A stretch of 62,014 nt of DNA from Planctomycetaceae bacterium (GCA_002709225.1 PAQH01000122.1:1-62014), one strand, 5' to 3'. Numbered from the stretch's first letter, positions 8,786 through 18,585 are shown. Numbers and translations are program-made. Notes: generated from the sequence alone by a model not told the origin.

Positions 8786-9652
8786 ATGCCACGGGCATTG
8801 GAGATCGAACCTGTGACCATTCCTATTGTGGGTAACCCGCTTGGATATTTTCAGGACCCACTGGAAGTGACGTTAGAGCGGATGCGTGAGTTAGGCTATG
8901 ACGAGATCGAACTTTGTCATTCGCAGATCCGAGATTTTCGCACGGCCGAGTTGCGGGGCCAGTTGAGCGAGTTCATCGCATCGCTGGGAATGCGTCTGGT
9001 TGGGTCGAATGTTCCGGACTCGGATTACTTCCAGACGTTAGAGAGTTCGGAAGATGTCAAAGTAGCCTTGGCTGGTCTCGAACGGGACATTGATATCGCG
9101 GCCGACCTGGGGGCGCGGTACTTGATTACGTACGAGGGGAGGATTCCTTCCGGCGCTACCGATGCGCTAATCTTCGGCCGTTTGCTGGATGACACGGTCC
9201 GGTTACTTGGCGCGGCTGCCGACTACGCGGCGGCTCGTGACATGGCTGTGTGGATAGAAGTCCACCCGTTTACCTTGGGGACACGGTTGGAATTTCTTGT
9301 CGAGCTGTGCGACCGTATCGACCGGACTAATTTTGGCGTTGTCTACGATGCCTGCCACTTTGCCGTGGGCATTCCGGACGGCTATATCGAGGCCATCGGC
9401 CGACTAGGAGAGCGGATCAAGATGATCCATTTTTCGGATAGCGACCAACGCAGTTCCGAACTTCATTTTCCACCAGGCCGAGGTTGCCTCGATCTGGAAG
9501 GTATTCTGCAAGCGTTGCGCAGAATCCAGTTCACCGGTCCCTGGATGTTGGATCTGTATCTCTACCCTGTTCCGGCGTGGGGTTCGCGTGAGGGCCTAGC
9601 TTGGCTGCGGAACAAGCTGGCTGCCTGGCAACAGGCGGATCCGGGGTCCTGA
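8786..9652 (+). CDS. sugar phosphate isomerase/epimerase-like TIM barrel
   Basis: A 288-residue AP-endonuclease-2/xylose-isomerase-like barrel, related to hydroxypyruvate isomerase and inosose dehydratase. Typical segments are ELGYDEIELCH, LGARYLITYEGR, AVWIEVHPF, FGVVYDACHF with a metal-ligand Asp/His, IKMIHFSD with a metal His, and GRGCLDLEGIL. The start at 8786 (MPRALEIEP) is preferred. An ATG at 8705 would add 27 residues without similarity to the fold. No signal peptide is seen, so it is cytosolic. It converges on the alcohol dehydrogenase with one base between the stop codons, and it is divergent from the BKACE operon. Confidence 0.8.
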   Translation: MPRALEIEPVTIPIVGNPLGYFQDPLEVTLERMRELGYDEIELCHSQIRDFRTAELRGQLSEFIASLGMRLVGSNVPDSDYFQTLESSEDVKVALAGLERDIDIAADLGARYLITYEGRIPSGATDALIFGRLLDDTVRLLGAAADYAAARDMAVWIEVHPFTLGTRLEFLVELCDRIDRTNFGVVYDACHFAVGIPDGYIEAIGRLGERIKMIHFSDSDQRSSELHFPPGRGCLDLEGILQALRRIQFTGPWMLDLYLYPVPAWGSREGLAWLRNKLAAWQQADPGS

Positions 9653-9653
9653 C

Positions 9654-10700
9654 TCAAGCGGGCGTTGACGGGGGTCTTTGCGGAACGTCCAGCACCAGCC
9701 GACCGAGGACTTCGCCGCTTTGTAGCCTCTGGTGAGCCGCATTGACGTCGCTGAGTGGATAACGTTCTGTCACGATTGATTTAACCCTCCCTTGGGCCAG
9801 CAATTGAGCGGCCTGATCGAGGTCACGTCGGCGGCCGCAACGCGTGCCAATCACCTCCAGCTCGTTTTGGGCGAAGTGTTTCCCGCTGAGCGAATAGTGA
9901 TCCGGCGTGTAACCCACAATGACCAGACGGCCCCCGTTGCAGAGGAGGTCGACACCAAGTGTTAACGTCTCTTCACGGCCGACGATATCGATTACACAGT
10001 CGGCGCCCCAGCCTTCCGTTAACTGCCGGAGTTCTGTGCCGACGTCCACGGAGGTTGCATCCAGCGCGACATCGACACCCAAGTCCTCCGCCCACCGCGC
10101 CTTCTTGTCTGATTGTTCGATGGCAATTACGCGGGCGCCGGCGAGTTTCGCGAACTGAACCGCGAAAGACCCGACTCCACCGACGCCGAATATCACCACC
10201 GTTTCGCCGAGTTTGACGCGAGCGCGATCAACGGCGTGGTACGCCGTGCAGCCGGCGTCGCAAAGTACCGCGGCATCCTCCCAGGGGATTCCTTTGGGAA
10301 TGGACACGGCTTGGCTGGCGGGGAGGCAGAGGTAGTCGGCATAGCCACCTGGTACGCCACGGACACCAAGAATGCGGTCGAGATAAGGGCAGATTTGCTC
10401 CCGGCCGCGGCGGCAATTGCGGCAGCGACCGCAATGGAAAAAGTTGTAGCTAATGACGCGATCGCCGACGTGGAAATCGCGAACGGAGGCACCTACTTCG
10501 GTGATCAGCCCGGCCGGTTCGTGGCCCATGATAAACGGTAATTCGGGCCGGTAGCCGAATCCATCCAGGAGTTTCAGATCCGTGCCATCGGTGCCACAGG
10601 CCATCACCTGAATCAATACGTCGTCAGCCCCTGGTCTGGGAGTATCCACATCTTCCCAGGTTAGTGGCGCGCCAAATGCGCGAAGCAGGGCGGCCTTCAT
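9654..10700 (-). CDS. zinc-dependent alcohol/polyol dehydrogenase (MDR family)
   Basis: A 348-residue medium-chain dehydrogenase. The catalytic zinc ligands are C35 and H60-E61 (MGHEPAG). The structural zinc is bound by C90, C93, C96 and C104 (HCGRCRNCRRG). The NAD(P)-binding Rossmann motif is GVGGVGSFAVQFAK at about 170-185, followed by an acidic residue (VIAIEQSD) suggesting NAD preference. GAGGAG is eight bases upstream of the ATG. The family oxidises secondary alcohols of sugars and polyols. Its place between an epimerase and an aminotransferase-like gene supports a sugar or polyol role, but the substrate is unknown. Confidence 0.9.
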   Translation of the reverse strand: MKAALLRAFGAPLTWEDVDTPRPGADDVLIQVMACGTDGTDLKLLDGFGYRPELPFIMGHEPAGLITEVGASVRDFHVGDRVISYNFFHCGRCRNCRRGREQICPYLDRILGVRGVPGGYADYLCLPASQAVSIPKGIPWEDAAVLCDAGCTAYHAVDRARVKLGETVVIFGVGGVGSFAVQFAKLAGARVIAIEQSDKKARWAEDLGVDVALDATSVDVGTELRQLTEGWGADCVIDIVGREETLTLGVDLLCNGGRLVIVGYTPDHYSLSGKHFAQNELEVIGTRCGRRRDLDQAAQLLAQGRVKSIVTERYPLSDVNAAHQRLQSGEVLGRLVLDVPQRPPSTPA

Positions 10701-10967
10701 GACGCGACTCCTCGGAGTTGACGGTGAAATTCAGGATGGGGGCAGGTTTCTGTTCTCGCTGGCCTGCGGCAGGATGTCAATCCGTCGCGCACGCCTTGCC
10801 ACGGGTTGGGCCTGGCAAGCGCGAACCCGTCAACGGGGCCTTGGCGCAGAGCGTGTGAGGAGAGGGGGCGGACTGTCCTCGTGCGGTTACAAGCGTTACG
10901 CTAATTCGCACGACGAGAAGGCGTCGAGAAGAGCGACAGAGGAGTTGCATCCGCCGAGGGAAGGGTG

Positions 10968-12347
10968 ATGTCCGTAAATCGAACCGACGATCGATGGGAA
11001 GAGGCTTATCGCCGAGCCAGTCCGAGTTCCGCAGCGGCGTTCGCACGGGGCTGCCGTTCAATGCCAGGCGGGGCCAAGGGGGCTTATTATTACCCGCCCT
11101 ATCCTCTGCAGATCGCGCGCGCCGAAGGGTGTCGTTTGTTTGATCAAGATGGGAATTGTTATCGCGATTTTGCCAATCACCATACGGCGCAAATCCTTGG
11201 TCACGGTCATCCAGCGATTATCGAAGCGGTGCAAGAACAGTTGCGTCGCGGGATCGCGGTGGGTGCGCCGATGGGGTGTGAAACCGCACTTGCAGAGGAG
11301 ATCTGTCGACGTGTGGGATCGATCGACAGCCTCCGCTTCTGTAATTCAGGGACCGAAGCAACCTTGCACGCGGTGCGGCTCGCGCGGGGGTTTACAGGAC
11401 GATCGAAGATCGCCAAATTCGAGGGTGGCTATCATGGCAGTCATGATGCGGTCGAAGTAAGCATAACGCCACCGATCGATTTAGCTGGTCCCGCTGATGC
11501 GCCGCGATCGGTAGCGGGCACGGGAGGCATGGCGCCGCGGGCTACGGACGAAGTGCTGGTTCTTCCATACGGTGATGCGGAAGCGGTGGACCGCCTGGTC
11601 GGCCTTCATCATGACGAATTGGCGTGTGTGTTGTTTGATCCCAAGGTGGGTGTATATGACACAACACACGCGTTTGCGCAAGCTGTTCGCCAAATCACCG
11701 AGCGGCATCAGGTGCTGTTGATTTTGGATGAGGTCGTCAGTTTCCGGCTGGCTCGTGGTGGGTATCAAGAGGTGGTGGAAGTGACGCCGGATTTGACAAC
11801 ACTAGGGAAGCTGATTGGAGGCGGGTTTCCGGTTGGTGCGGTGGGTGGACGACGTGACATTATGGCGTTGTTTGACAATACCAGCGGCGCGACCGGGTTT
11901 GGACAAAGTGGTACCTTTAGCGCCCATCCGGTGGCGATGACGGCTGGTCTGACGACATTGGAACAACTTGATCCGGCGGCCTTTGCTCAGCTCAACCAGC
12001 TAGGGAGCCTGCTGCGACGCGAGCTGGCAACGCGGTTTGCACAGGGCGGTCAGCCGTGGCAAATTGTCGGTGAGGGGTCACTGTTCAGTTTGTATCCAAC
12101 GCGCGATATGCCTGCGAATTACCGCGCGGCGGCTGCCATCGATCGAAGTCCGGTGCGGGATGCGTTCGCGCGCTGCCTCAACGCCGGGGTGTTCTTGAAC
12201 CACAACCTGGTGATGAATGCGATATCTTTGGCGACGGGGACCGCCGAGGTTGAACATCTCGTCTCTGCCTGGGAGACGCTGATCGGCGCTGGAGTGGGAA
12301 AGAGTGCTCGTCAGGCCAGACCTGCGGCGGGCGCCAACCTCGCCTGA
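10968..12347 (+). CDS. class III aminotransferase, glutamate-1-semialdehyde aminomutase-like
   Basis: A 459-residue PLP enzyme of the GSA-aminomutase/class-III aminotransferase family. Segments include the N-terminal MPGGAKGAYYYPPYP, FCNSGTEATLHAVRLARG, YHGSHDAV, LILDEVVSFR, and LTTLGKLIGGGFPVGAVGG with the Schiff-base Lys at about residue 281. The start is the ATG at 10968, one codon after a GTG at 10965. Genuine hemL normally lies with heme or tetrapyrrole genes. Here the neighbours are sugar catabolic, and the sequence differs from true HemL near the substrate site, so an amino-sugar or amino-ketone transaminase is more likely. The gene is divergent from the alcohol dehydrogenase. Confidence 0.85.
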   Translation: MSVNRTDDRWEEAYRRASPSSAAAFARGCRSMPGGAKGAYYYPPYPLQIARAEGCRLFDQDGNCYRDFANHHTAQILGHGHPAIIEAVQEQLRRGIAVGAPMGCETALAEEICRRVGSIDSLRFCNSGTEATLHAVRLARGFTGRSKIAKFEGGYHGSHDAVEVSITPPIDLAGPADAPRSVAGTGGMAPRATDEVLVLPYGDAEAVDRLVGLHHDELACVLFDPKVGVYDTTHAFAQAVRQITERHQVLLILDEVVSFRLARGGYQEVVEVTPDLTTLGKLIGGGFPVGAVGGRRDIMALFDNTSGATGFGQSGTFSAHPVAMTAGLTTLEQLDPAAFAQLNQLGSLLRRELATRFAQGGQPWQIVGEGSLFSLYPTRDMPANYRAAAAIDRSPVRDAFARCLNAGVFLNHNLVMNAISLATGTAEVEHLVSAWETLIGAGVGKSARQARPAAGANLA

Positions 12348-12426
12348 CGTGGCTTGGTAACGAAGGGCAACTCGAATCTACGGCTTGCGTAATGACGAAA
12401 GATCTCAATACGAGGGGGTGTGGTAG

Positions 12427-14313
12427 ATGATGTGGCGACTCCTGTGGCCCGTCTTGTTCTGCGGCTTGTGGTTGCCTCAGCTGGCCTGGCCGCAAGGCTG
12501 GCCAGGACCTGGCGAACTGCGGTCCAAAAAGCTGATCGACGCGGGTATCTATACGTTATGGAGTCACCCCACTTCAGTGCATTCTCGGTTGTTGGCCGCT
12601 CGGCCTGAATTCACCCGCTTGCACCCGTTTGACGGGATTGCGCTCCGCGCACTGCTGGCTGCAGACTGGTGTCGTGGCCAAGGATTGCAGGAGGATCCCG
12701 CCGACCCGCCGACGAACCAGGATCCGTTTCTCGACTCGGTCGCCTGGAGTACCCGTAAAATTCCGGTGACGGCAATCGAAGCGGCGATCGCGGATCTACA
12801 GCGTGTTCAATGGGGCACGCTCACCGACAATTTTCTGTGGTACCAGTTTCGCGATTCGGGTGGAACTGCACCTGTCGATATTACGCAGCCGGAAGAGTGG
12901 GCTGTGGTGAAACACAACGCGGTAATGGCGGCACGAATCTGCCGGCAGGGAAAGCTGAAAGGATTGCTGTTTGATACTGAGCAGTATGGTTACAGGCCCC
13001 TGCGGCAGGGAGATAGCGAGTTGCGACAGAGGCTCGGCCGCGAGTGGATGGAGGCGGTACAGGCTGAATTCCCCGAAATCGGTGTAATGATTACGTTTGG
13101 CTGGTGCCCCGCTCTCGATCAGGCTGAATTCCTGGTTGGAGTCAAGGATTTTCTGAACGGAATGTTGGCAGGTCTGAAAGGACCTGCCCGATTGATCAAC
13201 GCGTATGAGAACACCTTCTATTATGGACAGAGTCCCCGGACGCGGTTTACGAAAGAGGGGTTTCCTGGTGATAGAAAGCGGTACGAAGAAACACGCGCTG
13301 CGATCCGTGATTGGCGCAGTTTCAGCACTCTGCCGGATAAGTACGACGCGGTGGTCCAAGTCGGTATGGCTGCCTGGTTGGAAAGTGATCCCTGGAACTT
13401 AACACCCGGGTGGCCGAGCGCGCACCGACATACGATCTGGTCCAATGTATCCATGGCATTGGCGGCTAGTGATGAGTACGCCTGGTGTTGGAGTGAGCAT
13501 ACAGATTACCTGCGGACGGTCGGCAAAGAACTACGCAACCCGTTTCTGGCTTCCTTGACCAATCAGACATTCAATACGGGGCAGGAAGCGACACCGGAAT
13601 TGCGGGAAGAGTTTTCCAGTGACCCGCTAGGACGCGGTTGGTACTTCGACTTTGACATGCTCGATGTGGGCCGCCGACCGGCGGGCACGCAGACGCCGTT
13701 GATCTTTACACGACGGTCCGTGCCCTACGACTGGTCGCCGGAGGAGTCTGCAGTGCGCGTGATTGGTGGATGGCGTGGTGGTCAGGAAGGTCAAACCAGA
13801 CGCGTGCTGCGCAAGCAACGTCGCCGTTACGTCCACCCGATCCAGGCCATCGGAGATCAGTTGGGCTGGCGCGCGGAATTCGAGTTTCAAATCGAGTCGT
13901 TGGGTGGTGGCGCCGATCCGCCAATCGTGCTCGGCTTGTTTCAGAGTGGCCAACTGGTCGATCGTCAAACCTGTGCGCTATGGATAGACGGGCAGGGTAG
14001 GCCGACACTCGTCGTGGGTGGCCCGCAGGGTGTGTCCCGAATTCCGGTCGCTGCGGTTTGCCAGCAAGGACGCCGCTACCTTCTTCAGTTCGACTACACA
14101 AGTCGCGAGCGGTTGCTTGCGGTCCGACTCGAAGAACCTGCCGTTGATCGGTTGCTGTGGTCCGATCCAGCACGGCAAATCACTGGGCTGAAGGGGTGGG
14201 GTATGGATGAAGCCGGGGCAGCGCAGTGGGACGCGGGGGAGACAAGGTCGCCCCGGCAGCCATACCGATATCTGCTCCAAGCCGTTCGTGTAATGCGGTC
14301 GCAGGGCCGATAG
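12427..14313 (+). CDS. exported hypothetical protein, glycosidase-like
   Basis: A 628-residue protein with a signal peptide ending near residue 23 (LPQLAWPQG). The N-terminal two thirds look like an (alpha/beta)8-type fold: LKGLLFDTEQYGYRP has the form of a barrel strand with an acidic pair, and EIGVMITFGWCP and YDAVVQVGMAAWLE look like later strands. The last third (about 480-600) is beta-rich with LGWRAEFEFQIESL and resembles a jelly-roll or LamG-like domain. I do not recognise a named family. It is translated from ATG 12427 after a GAGGGGG ribosome site. Its 3-prime end converges with the next gene with 24 bp between stops. Confidence 0.65.
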   Translation: MMWRLLWPVLFCGLWLPQLAWPQGWPGPGELRSKKLIDAGIYTLWSHPTSVHSRLLAARPEFTRLHPFDGIALRALLAADWCRGQGLQEDPADPPTNQDPFLDSVAWSTRKIPVTAIEAAIADLQRVQWGTLTDNFLWYQFRDSGGTAPVDITQPEEWAVVKHNAVMAARICRQGKLKGLLFDTEQYGYRPLRQGDSELRQRLGREWMEAVQAEFPEIGVMITFGWCPALDQAEFLVGVKDFLNGMLAGLKGPARLINAYENTFYYGQSPRTRFTKEGFPGDRKRYEETRAAIRDWRSFSTLPDKYDAVVQVGMAAWLESDPWNLTPGWPSAHRHTIWSNVSMALAASDEYAWCWSEHTDYLRTVGKELRNPFLASLTNQTFNTGQEATPELREEFSSDPLGRGWYFDFDMLDVGRRPAGTQTPLIFTRRSVPYDWSPEESAVRVIGGWRGGQEGQTRRVLRKQRRRYVHPIQAIGDQLGWRAEFEFQIESLGGGADPPIVLGLFQSGQLVDRQTCALWIDGQGRPTLVVGGPQGVSRIPVAAVCQQGRRYLLQFDYTSRERLLAVRLEEPAVDRLLWSDPARQITGLKGWGMDEAGAAQWDAGETRSPRQPYRYLLQAVRVMRSQGR

Positions 14314-14337
14314 GTGGCTGGGCGTGATCCGGGTGTT

Positions 14338-15996
14338 TTAGCGGTAATGGAGATGGACTTCGATATGTTCCACTGTGAGTGGTGGTCGGATGCGAGCATC
14401 GCGCCGCGACAAACTAATTTGGATTTGGTGCTTCCCTTGTGCGACTTCCGTCGGCGGTAACGGCCAAACGAGCCATCCGGTTTCATCGATATCGGCTGGG
14501 TTGTGTGGATCTTCATGGGCGGCGTAACGGACAGCGGGAAGCGGCAGTGGATTGTTGTCCAGCGCAATGGTGATCTGATCGTCAGGGGCGTGGTGGGTGA
14601 GTCCGATGTGGAGTTCACAGCGGTCCAATTGGCCCGTGCGGTGCGCGGTGGCCACGTCGTCGTGTACGGAGATTTCGAAGACCGGTCCGGTGCCCGTCAG
14701 GGTTGGGTAGAGGGCGACGGGTGTTTCCCCCAGGATCCGATCGTGGAGATCGGCGCCACCCCAGGCCCCTTTGGGATCTGTGATATGCCGATGGAGTGTC
14801 GCGTAGACCTTGTTTGTCGCAGTCAGGGTTTCAGTCTCGCCGACGCGGGTAAGTAGGTGGCGGCGGGTGCGCTGGTTGGCGTGCCAGTTAAACACGTAGA
14901 TGCCGTCGACGCCACGGTCCCAGTAGGCGGCGGCGGTGCCACGGACCCAGGCGTCGTACCAGTCGCGCTGAGGCAATAACCCGGTATGGGTTCCCCAGAA
15001 ACCACTGTCAAATCCCGGGTAAAATCGTAGAGGGTGGCCCGCCAGCAGGTCTTGGAATTTCTCGACCTCAACCCCCGGGTCGGTTCCTGCCCCACCCCCG
15101 GCAACAACCAAGTCACACAGGTCCTGTTCCACCCATTCTGCAAGATCGTACCCAATACGACGGCAGGATTCGATGGTGGTGGCGACCCGCACCGCTACAT
15201 GAAACGGTCGCTTTCTGTGAGTCGCGATCTCACGAGTCCGGTTTCGGACAGCACGCTGTAAATCGGTCAGGGTGTAACGCAACCGGTACGCGTCGGTGGC
15301 GGGGAGGTGAAAGCCGTGACGCTGCCAGTCTAATTCGACACCGTCCCAGTCAGCCAGTTCCAAGGCTTCCGTGATGTACTGCAGGCGATGCCGGCGGACC
15401 TCCGGGACGGCCATGTTCCAGGAGGCGGCGAACCAGCGGGGGGCCTGGTCCGCCCCGAGACACCAGTGAGGGTTTTCTTTGCGTAATTTGGTAAGACCTT
15501 CCCGCACCTCCTGTGGCATTCGGTCCAATTGCAACCCTCCGAAATGATTGTCGTTCATGCGGATTGAGGCATAGACGGCAATTCCCAGTTCCCGGCCGCG
15601 TTCAACCAGCGCCTGGTGCGGGTTCTCACCACGTTTGAGCATGGCCCTGATGTTTTCGTTGTGACGCATCGCCCGCGCGGACTGGTAGAGGCGTTGTTGG
15701 CTATCCCCGACCTGAGGCAATGTCGGGGATCGCCAAGTGGCCTCATGTTCTCCCAGGCACCAGAACAGCGCGTCCACCTGGGTGTCAAGGAGAGGCGCAA
15801 ACGTTTTGTCGACGAATTGGTCCAACGACTGTGGGTACTCGGAGTAGCCGTGCGGTGCTCCATCCCAGTTGTAAATGATGCGGTATCGAGGAGGCTTGCG
15901 ACGCGCCGCGCGTGGCTGGCCCGCGAGTGGTACTATTGCCTGGGTCAATCCGGCGACAGCTCCCATTTGCAACATGGTACGGCGGTTGGGTTGCAT
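14338..15996 (-). CDS. Tat-exported TIM-barrel glycoside hydrolase-like protein (paralogue A)
   Basis: A 552-residue exported protein with RRTMLQMGAVAG near the N-terminus. The core resembles hypothetical glycosidases of the GH10-like/DUF4015 group: VDALFWCLGEHEAT, AVYASIRMND and the acidic strand DGVELDWQRHGF at about residue 220, a likely catalytic region. A beta-sandwich follows from about 440 (QITIALDNN, HQIQISLSRRD). It is clearly paralogous to the protein at 18586-20286, sharing the CLGE/CLGD strand, the NPHQAL/HDPLRL region and the C-terminal sandwich. AGGAA lies upstream of the ATG at 15996. Substrate and activity are unknown. Confidence 0.75.
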   Translation of the reverse strand: MQPNRRTMLQMGAVAGLTQAIVPLAGQPRAARRKPPRYRIIYNWDGAPHGYSEYPQSLDQFVDKTFAPLLDTQVDALFWCLGEHEATWRSPTLPQVGDSQQRLYQSARAMRHNENIRAMLKRGENPHQALVERGRELGIAVYASIRMNDNHFGGLQLDRMPQEVREGLTKLRKENPHWCLGADQAPRWFAASWNMAVPEVRRHRLQYITEALELADWDGVELDWQRHGFHLPATDAYRLRYTLTDLQRAVRNRTREIATHRKRPFHVAVRVATTIESCRRIGYDLAEWVEQDLCDLVVAGGGAGTDPGVEVEKFQDLLAGHPLRFYPGFDSGFWGTHTGLLPQRDWYDAWVRGTAAAYWDRGVDGIYVFNWHANQRTRRHLLTRVGETETLTATNKVYATLHRHITDPKGAWGGADLHDRILGETPVALYPTLTGTGPVFEISVHDDVATAHRTGQLDRCELHIGLTHHAPDDQITIALDNNPLPLPAVRYAAHEDPHNPADIDETGWLVWPLPPTEVAQGKHQIQISLSRRDARIRPPLTVEHIEVHLHYR

Positions 15997-16285
15997 AGCG
16001 TGGTTCCTGGGAAGTGTATCGGGGAAGCGACAAGTCGAAGGGAATTGCCTGACAGTCGGACGAGGAACATCGTCGCAGGTGATGGACAGTGAGGCCCACC
16101 GCTACGTTCATCTAGAGGACATTATCCATGTCGTTAACGACAGAGCCAAGCAGACGCTGGCAACCAATCGGCTGGAATTTGGACGAGCGTGACGGCCGTC
16201 ACCGGAATTTGACATCGCTTGGGGTGGCCCTGATAATGCGCGCCAAACCATACCAACACGTGACGTTTAGGGGGAGGAACAGACG

Positions 16286-17488
16286 ATGGACCGCAGGACA
16301 TTTCTCGCTGCCACAGCAGCTGCGGGTGCCGCAGCGAACGCGGTGCAGGCCGTTGACGCACCTCGTAAGTTACGTGTGGCGATTATCGGATGTGGACGGA
16401 TGGGGCAGTATTTCGCCGAAGTCTATCGACGTTTGCCACAGACCGAGTTGGTGGCGATCGCGGAATGGAATGACGAACGCCGCGCGGTTGTTGGAGATCG
16501 ATTTGGTGTCACAGCGCTGTTCAAAGATGTCAACGCCATGGTGAAGTCCGTGGTGCCCGACATGGCGGCCGTGATTACCCCCACTCGCTTCATGAAGGAA
16601 GCCGTTGTCAAGTGCGCCGAAGCGGGGGTCAAAGGCATTTCGACAGACAAGCCGATGGCTTCACGTCTGGCTGATGCCGATGACATGGTGAATGCCTGCA
16701 AGGAAAATGGGGCGATCTTTGCGGGGGGCAATCTGCAACGCGCGAAATGGGAGGTTCAGCACGCCGCGAGACGGATCCATGCAGGTGATTTTGGCCGCAT
16801 TTTGGGTGCGGCTGTCCATGGTTACGGCGGTGAAATTTCCGGTGGAGGTTGCCAGCATATGTCGGTGCTGCGTCTCTTTACCGGCGCGGAGGTCGCAGAA
16901 GTGATGGCCTGGGGAAGCCCACCGAAAGCGCTTCTTAAGAAGGACGACGGTGGCCTTAATATCAACGGCAGAATGCGTCTGAGCACAGGGGTTGATTGCC
17001 AAGTATTTGGGATCACGCAAAAATATGGCGATCAGCGGAACCGTTCCGGCGTCGATGTTTGGTGCGAGAAAGGGATGGTGAGTTGGCAATGGGCGGCACC
17101 TAGGATTTACAGTGGACTTGATGCACGCGGTCGCCGCGAGGAGATCGATCCGGAGTATCCCGCGTTCCCCTGGTCCGACGTGTTGGCGGACCCGCCGCTG
17201 CGAAAATCGGACGACTACTTGGTGAGCTCCATTCAGTCGTTTATTAAGGCTGTGCAGCTGGAGAGTGAGGCGGAATTGTTTGTTTCAGGGCATGATCTGA
17301 GGCAGGCGCTGGAGATCACCATCGCCTGCAAACAGTCGGCCGTGCTGGGCAATTTGCCGTTGCGACTCCCGTTGGCGGATCGGTCTTTGTTCCTTGACCC
17401 GTCTCCCTACCGAATGCTAGGAGGTGATCAGACCGGAAACGTGCAGTCGAATGCGGAAGCAGCCGGCAAAAACAAACCGTCTGATTAA
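16286..17488 (+). CDS. Gfo/Idh/MocA family oxidoreductase, Tat-exported
   Basis: A 400-residue protein. The signal MDRRTFLAATAAAGAAANAVQA predicts Tat export. The Rossmann fold follows: LRVAIIGCGRMGQYFAEVYRR (GxGxxG), then a second strand ending AIAEW, the EKP-like segment STDKPMA at about 115-122 and a substrate domain with GGGCQHMSVLRLF. Such enzymes oxidise or reduce sugars with a tightly bound NAD(P). Exported planctomycete and Bacteroidetes members often act on 3-keto sugars. A strong GGGGAGGA site precedes the ATG. Spacing to the next plus-strand gene is 73 bp and both carry Tat signals, so a shared transcript is likely. Confidence 0.85.
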   Translation: MDRRTFLAATAAAGAAANAVQAVDAPRKLRVAIIGCGRMGQYFAEVYRRLPQTELVAIAEWNDERRAVVGDRFGVTALFKDVNAMVKSVVPDMAAVITPTRFMKEAVVKCAEAGVKGISTDKPMASRLADADDMVNACKENGAIFAGGNLQRAKWEVQHAARRIHAGDFGRILGAAVHGYGGEISGGGCQHMSVLRLFTGAEVAEVMAWGSPPKALLKKDDGGLNINGRMRLSTGVDCQVFGITQKYGDQRNRSGVDVWCEKGMVSWQWAAPRIYSGLDARGRREEIDPEYPAFPWSDVLADPPLRKSDDYLVSSIQSFIKAVQLESEAELFVSGHDLRQALEITIACKQSAVLGNLPLRLPLADRSLFLDPSPYRMLGGDQTGNVQSNAEAAGKNKPSD

Positions 17489-17561
17489 CACCGTGCCTGC
17501 TGTCGACGGACCTCGTGTTGGGGTTGTTCCAGAGTGTTGTGTCATCACAGGAGCCAGGCTG

Positions 17562-18452
17562 ATGAGTCATCGTAGACAGTTTATGCAGGCGGCGGTCGCC
17601 ACGTCGGTTGCGGGTGCCGGCAACTCCTGGCAGTTGGCCGGTTCCGCGTGGGCGGCGCCGGCAGTTGAGAGATGGCGGGCCAAGGTGGTGCGGCTCGAGG
17701 CGTTGACCCACAACGTACGGCGCGTAAGTCTGCTGCCACTGGATACGGAGTTTACTTTTGCCGCGGGCCAATATGTCTTGCTGCGCGCGCCAGCGGGCTA
17801 CCTGACGGACTTCAATGCGCGTTACCAGACGAAACACAAGCAGGTGGCGCGTCCCTATTCTTTTGCTTCGATGCCGGCCGCGGGTAGTGGTTTCGATTTG
17901 ATCATCAAGCATTACCCTGCACCGCCAGACAGAGAGGATCAGGTTCCTCCGGGTGTGCTTTCGACCTATGTGCACAAGCATCTCAAGGTCGGTGACACGG
18001 TGCAATTAGGAAAGCCACGCGGCAAGCTCTACTCGCCGACCGAACCGGATCGACCTGTTGTGATGGTTGCGGGTGGGGTCGGCGCCGCCCCGTTTGTGGG
18101 ACTGCTTTCCCATCTGTTTAGGGAAGGGGTCGACAAAGAGCGCGAAATCTATTTTTTCCTCGGAGTTCGGAGCCGTAAGGATTTGCTGCTCCACGAGCAA
18201 TTTGGCCAGTGGGCGAAGACCAAGCCAGCCTTCCATTACATTCCAGCGCTTTCGCACCCGGAGCCGACAGACAACTGGAATGGGCGGAAGGGATATATCA
18301 ACGTGGTGTTGGAGAAGCATTTTAAGGACCAGCTGGACGCGGAGGTTTATCTGGCCGGTTCTCCCGTGATGGTCAAGTTCACGCGTCAAGTCCTCGACAA
18401 ACTCGGGGTGAAGAAGGAACGCGTCCACAAAGATCCGATCCGCGTTCAATAA
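17562..18452 (+). CDS. ferredoxin reductase-like FAD/NAD-binding protein, Tat-exported
   Basis: A 296-residue protein with a Tat-type N-terminus (SHRRQFMQAAVATS) and an FNR-superfamily body. The FAD domain carries ARPYSFAS (the RxYS flavin motif) at about residue 106, and GTxQLGKPRGKLY marks its end. The NAD domain starts VVMVAGGVGAAPFVGLL and ends near AEVYLAGSPVMV. It lacks a 2Fe-2S ferredoxin domain, so its electron partner must be another protein. The start at 17562 has AGGAG nine bases upstream. Secreted FNR-like proteins are rare, because NAD(P)H is not normally available in the periplasm. Confidence 0.85.
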   Translation: MSHRRQFMQAAVATSVAGAGNSWQLAGSAWAAPAVERWRAKVVRLEALTHNVRRVSLLPLDTEFTFAAGQYVLLRAPAGYLTDFNARYQTKHKQVARPYSFASMPAAGSGFDLIIKHYPAPPDREDQVPPGVLSTYVHKHLKVGDTVQLGKPRGKLYSPTEPDRPVVMVAGGVGAAPFVGLLSHLFREGVDKEREIYFFLGVRSRKDLLLHEQFGQWAKTKPAFHYIPALSHPEPTDNWNGRKGYINVVLEKHFKDQLDAEVYLAGSPVMVKFTRQVLDKLGVKKERVHKDPIRVQ

Positions 18453-18585
18453 GTCGCATCGCCGGGAGCGGTGTCGCGTAGTGTCGAAGCGGGAGCCAGG
18501 TGACGGGTGCCCTTCGTCTCGGCACCGACATTGGCCACGGGTTGGTGCGCAGGTTGTGCGAGCGAAAACCAGAAGGAGTCATGCG

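Noticed and set aside
10699..10968. 89-codon plus-strand ORF in the divergent interval
   Set aside because: No motif, Arg/Gly-rich low-complexity translation, ends on the start codon of the aminotransferase gene; treated as promoter region.
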